This document shows, one piece after another, positions 62,322 through 64,000 of a stretch of DNA of 64,000 nucleotides. Every line of letters starts with the position of its first letter. Position 1 is the stretch's first letter. The position numbers were made by a program, and so were the translations under genes. The notes beneath the pieces were generated by a model. The model saw only the letters and a program-made list of their open reading frames with translations. It was not told the DNA's origin and did not search any database. Source of the DNA: Stentor coeruleus (lineage: Eukaryota > Ciliophora > Heterotrichea > Heterotrichida > Stentoridae); the NCBI GenBank assembly GCA_001970955.1, contig MPUH01000055.1, forward strand, positions 62,001 to 126,000, written 5' to 3'.

Positions 62322-64000
62322 TTTAAAACTAACCTTAACATCTTCAGTATCAGACCTAAAACTTTGACTTTTAGCGATTTTTATTGAATACTTCCTAGCN
62401 CCTTTAAAACTAACCTTAACATCTTCAGTATCAGACCTAAAACTTTGACTTTTAGCGATTTTTATTGAATACTTCCTAGCTTCTTTAAATTTTTTCTCCC
62501 TTTCAAATCTAGCTTTAGCAATAAGCGATTTCCCTTCTTCAATCCTACTATAATCAAGCACTTCAGAAAAAGTTAACTGACTAAGACCAATTGCGTTCAT
62601 CATCCTTCCATATACATTAAACCCATTAAGCAAACAGAAAATAATCAAAATCAAAGGGAAAAAAATACTAAAATAGTTTTGGATTTTCTCCATAAGGTCA
62701 CTGATTTTAATAACTTCTCTAAATTTTGTCCCTTCAACATGAGCTAATAAAGTAAAATTATAACTCAAAGCTGGAATAAGCCTAGCCATAAAACATGCAC
62801 TCCATATAAGATTTGCTGGATCAGTATGATTGTTTTTATATAAACCATATCGACCTTTAAGTTTTAATTGAAATAATGGAACATATGTACAAACAACAAT
62901 ATAAAGTAATGAAGCAAGGCAAAATAGTTGTGCTTGGGTTTCATCGTGTATATAAGAAAGACCTAAAAATATGACACTAATGTTTTTAGTAAAAAAAAGA
63001 GTACTTTCACCGTATAATACTATAAGACTCATAAGGGCTGCTATTATAGATAAAATTCTAACGCAAATAAGTTTTAGGAAACAATACCAAAACCATTGGA
63101 GGAACTCGTAAAACCGATATAAACACCCTGGCTTACTAGTCCATAATTGTGATCTTATATAAGTTCCTGGTTTATTTTTGCTATTTATAATATCTTCTAT
63201 GTTAAAAACTTCATCTAATAATTTTTCCCAACGGCTCTAATTATATTTTTACCATTCAGATCGAAGATTTTCAGATATCAAGTCTTTAAGTTCTTTATGA
63301 AGTAAAACTAAATCATTGTATTCAAGATTACGATTTTCATTTGAGTCAACTTGGCGGGAATTTTGTGATGAGGAAGGATGGCTAAGAGAATCTTCAGGGC
63401 ATTTACTTAAGATAATATTGATATATTCACGTAATTCTGAAGCTTGAGAAATCCGAGAAGAGTATCTCATAGCTTTAGCTACACATTGATTAAGCCGATA
63501 TTTACTGTCTATGCAACTTTCATCTAAAGGTACGGATTTTAATTGTAAATTCTCTAAGGTTTGGGATAAATTTCCTAACACCCAAAAGTTAATTGGTATA
63601 GAAACAAGGCCAAATCCTAGAAGGGTTACTAAGAGAAATAATCCCCAAATATTCCCCATCAGGACCAAAATCCCAAGTACTTTATCTATTTCTAATTTCT
63701 CAACAAAATACAAATACATAATCAAAGCTATCCCCAAAGCAATAATCATCAAAAATGACCTAATTTGCCTATATATAGCATTCCGTAGTTTTGAAGCAAA
63801 AGTAAACTCCCCAGAAGTATGAAATTTCTCAGCTATAGGCAAAGCTAGCCAACATAAACTAAATGTTGTCCAATACACAACTTTCCATTCAATTTGAATA
63901 ATATAATTTTCAGCCTCTCTATCTTTGTTAGCTTCAAATATATCATATGGAAGTAGTGCAACAATACTAAAAGATGTTGACCATCCCACAAATACTAAAA
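62223..64000 (-). CDS. LMBRD2-like multi-pass membrane protein, 5' end cut
   Basis: The gene runs off the right edge; the window holds about 565 codons. LMBR1-domain proteins have 8-9 membrane segments. Seen: WSTSFSIVALLPYDI at the right end, as in LMBRD2, plus segments VYWTTFSLCWLALPI, SFLMIIALGIALIMYLYF, GNIWGLFLLVTLLGFGLV, WFWYCFLKLICVRIL and NYFSIFFPLILIIFCLL. A stop region at 63237-63252 reads as a 16-nt GT..AG intron, but removing it gives a TGA; taking out 18 nt (63235-63252) keeps frame. An 80-bp overlap around the N at 62400 repeats part of the tail. The tail has repeats RSDTEDVK / RSETEETK. Role: membrane receptor or traffic regulator; LMBRD2 acts in receptor signalling in animals. 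Confidence 0.85.
62320..62480. repeat. Unmerged overlap around the N at 62400
   Basis: 80 bases left of the N (62320-62399) recur exactly at 62401-62480, inside the LMBRD2-like tail codons. Confidence 0.9.

Overview
The window looks like macronuclear DNA of a heterotrich ciliate, most probably Stentor or a close relative. The DNA is AT-rich, and long intact reading frames use the standard code, with TAA, TAG and TGA all acting as stops and glutamine written as CAA/CAG. Several broken frames become whole when a 15-nt intron of the form GTA...TAG is removed. Together with ciliary and cortical genes (a TTLL enzyme, beta-tubulin, a CFAP97/Hemingway-type protein, a kinesin, a CCDC15-like protein) and large TPR, WD40 and kinase proteins, this fits Stentor. 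The genus is inferred from these traits and was not confirmed by a database search.

Layout. 1-7.2 kb: the 3' end of a TTLL gene, a divergent Rab-like GTPase, a three-repeat MYB factor, an EF-hand-like MGC protein, a membrane RING protein and a second divergent GTPase with two 15-nt introns. 7.5-20.5 kb: a 17-repeat WD40 protein, a 2-kb gene-free stretch, a 960-residue signal-peptide protein built from 19 cysteine/tyrosine repeats, and a giant TPR-kinase protein. 21-31.6 kb: a copine, a 3.8-kb repeat-bearing desert, a longin-like protein, a cGMP-dependent-type kinase whose last exon follows a 15-nt intron, and a LITAF-like protein. 32-40 kb: calcineurin A, an alpha-carbonic-anhydrase-like protein that appears to lack zinc ligands, a CFAP97-like gene with a 15-nt intron, a phosphatase relic, a DHHC palmitoyltransferase and beta-tubulin. 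41-48 kb: a relic, a coiled-coil protein, a tetraspan membrane protein, a kinesin with an F-box-like tail, a Rab and a CCDC15-like protein. 49-64 kb: a WD40-TRP-type channel fusion, small genes, an STPGR-type relic, a MYND-Aurora-type kinase, a possible mitochondrial protein, a ULK-type kinase and the 3' part of an LMBRD2-like gene.

There is no operon logic; genes are independent. Many belong to Ca2+, cyclic-nucleotide, phosphorylation and vesicle signalling (copine, calcineurin, PKG, channel, Rabs) or to the microtubule cytoskeleton.

The sequence carries eight single-N positions, each flanked by near-identical direct copies of 31 to about 365 bp. These look like contig ends that overlapped and were not merged. 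They falsely interrupt or duplicate parts of the TPR-kinase, tubulin, channel, ULK and LMBRD2 loci. Most likely novel biology: the Cys/Tyr repeat protein and the fused domain architectures (kinesin/F-box, MYND/Aurora, WD40/channel, TPR/kinase).
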